From NCBI RefSeq assembly GCF_016894345.1, contig NZ_CP069798.1, positions 310,001 through 374,000 of the forward strand: DNA of 64,000 bases, in the 5' to 3' direction. The notes under the pieces were generated by a model that saw nothing but the letters and a program-made list of their open reading frames with translations, was not told the origin of the DNA and searched no databases. Below are positions 63,908-64,000 of this stretch, piece by piece (the first letter of the stretch is position 1; every line of letters starts with the position of its first letter). Source of the stretch: Paralysiella testudinis (GTDB lineage: Bacteria; Pseudomonadota; Gammaproteobacteria; Burkholderiales; Neisseriaceae). Position numbers and translations under genes: made by a program.

Positions 63908-64000
63908 TTACGATTTGCTTTGGTCGGACTTGGTTTCGCTGTGTTGATGTTCAATCACATCGTCTTTGCCGCCTTTGGCCGCCTCGCTGCCCTCATTCAA
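63908..64000 (-). CDS. tatA: TatA, C-terminal end (cut by window edge)
   Basis: The last 30 codons of a frame that enters from the window end: acidic/hydrophilic NEGSEAAKGGKDDVIEHQHSETK and a stop at 63908, six bases before tatB. The place before tatB and the DVIEH-type tail fit TatA. The membrane helix lies outside the window. Confidence 0.8.
   Translation of the reverse strand: MNEGSEAAKGGKDDVIEHQHSETKSDQSKS

Overview
The window looks like a chromosomal segment from a member of the Neisseriaceae. The strongest sign is the 12-mer AGGCTGCCTGAA and its reverse complement. This is the 'AG-sim' dialect of the neisserial DNA uptake sequence. It is scattered throughout, inside genes, between genes and as inverted pairs that form terminator-like hairpins. 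Further signs are misR/misS-type regulators, a PglL-type O-oligosaccharyltransferase, tatABC, Correia-like repeats and the order uvrC...pgsA-tRNA-Gly-tRNA-Cys-tRNA-Leu. The exact species cannot be read from this sequence alone.

Layout: (1) 1-19.7 kb is mostly housekeeping: an acyl-CoA thioesterase, pyrB, a broken pseudaminate-type methylase, an acetyltransferase, an acyl-CoA-binding protein, dsbC, hydrolases, tyrA, a dead IS110, a phospholipid gene set and an ars cluster (arsR, arsC, and an acr3 pump cut by an IS481-like element). (2) 20.0-36.7 kb is an AT-rich accessory island, all on the minus strand. It is a two-partner-secretion / contact-dependent-inhibition (CdiA/FhaB) locus broken into cassettes: a TpsB-CdiA chimera, a CdiA N-terminus without its secretion domain, several displaced toxin C-termini (deaminase, PD-(D/E)XK-like nuclease, GH-E nuclease remnants, an RNase-like domain and two unassigned), and matching immunity genes (ankyrin, CPCC and small membrane proteins). 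IS481-like and IS5-like elements have jumped into it. (3) 36.9-45.5 kb is uvrC, then a second small island (IS481-like, IS982, IS5-like, a twice-interrupted immunity gene, barstar and a broken barnase-like toxin), then pgsA, three tRNA-Gly, two tRNA-Cys(-like), tRNA-Leu and integrase debris. (4) 45.5-64 kb is core genome: tRNA-Lys, tRNA-Asn, rne, rluC, a PaiB-like gene, a HAD phosphatase, an S49 peptidase, pyrD, a lipoprotein, yccF, a fosA-like gene, ynbC/ynbA-like genes, misS/misR, pglL, a DUF2069 gene and tatC/tatB/tatA (cut by the window end).

How the genes fit together: two loci about 39 kb apart (12.7-16.3 kb and 55.5-57.9 kb) together carry all four members of the poorly understood Escherichia coli ynbABCD set (CDP-alcohol phosphatidyltransferase, CDP-diglyceride synthase, hydrolase-methyltransferase, PAP2-dual-specificity phosphatase). 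An added PlsC acyltransferase and a small membrane protein suggest a dedicated, uncharacterised phospholipid head-group pathway beside the standard pgsA route. The CDI islands look like a store of toxin and immunity cassettes. Most toxins are truncated or frameshifted while most immunity genes read through, as expected if the locus keeps protection against neighbours after losing its own weapon. Removing IS copies with one copy of each target duplication restores open frames in five genes, so the IS burst is recent.
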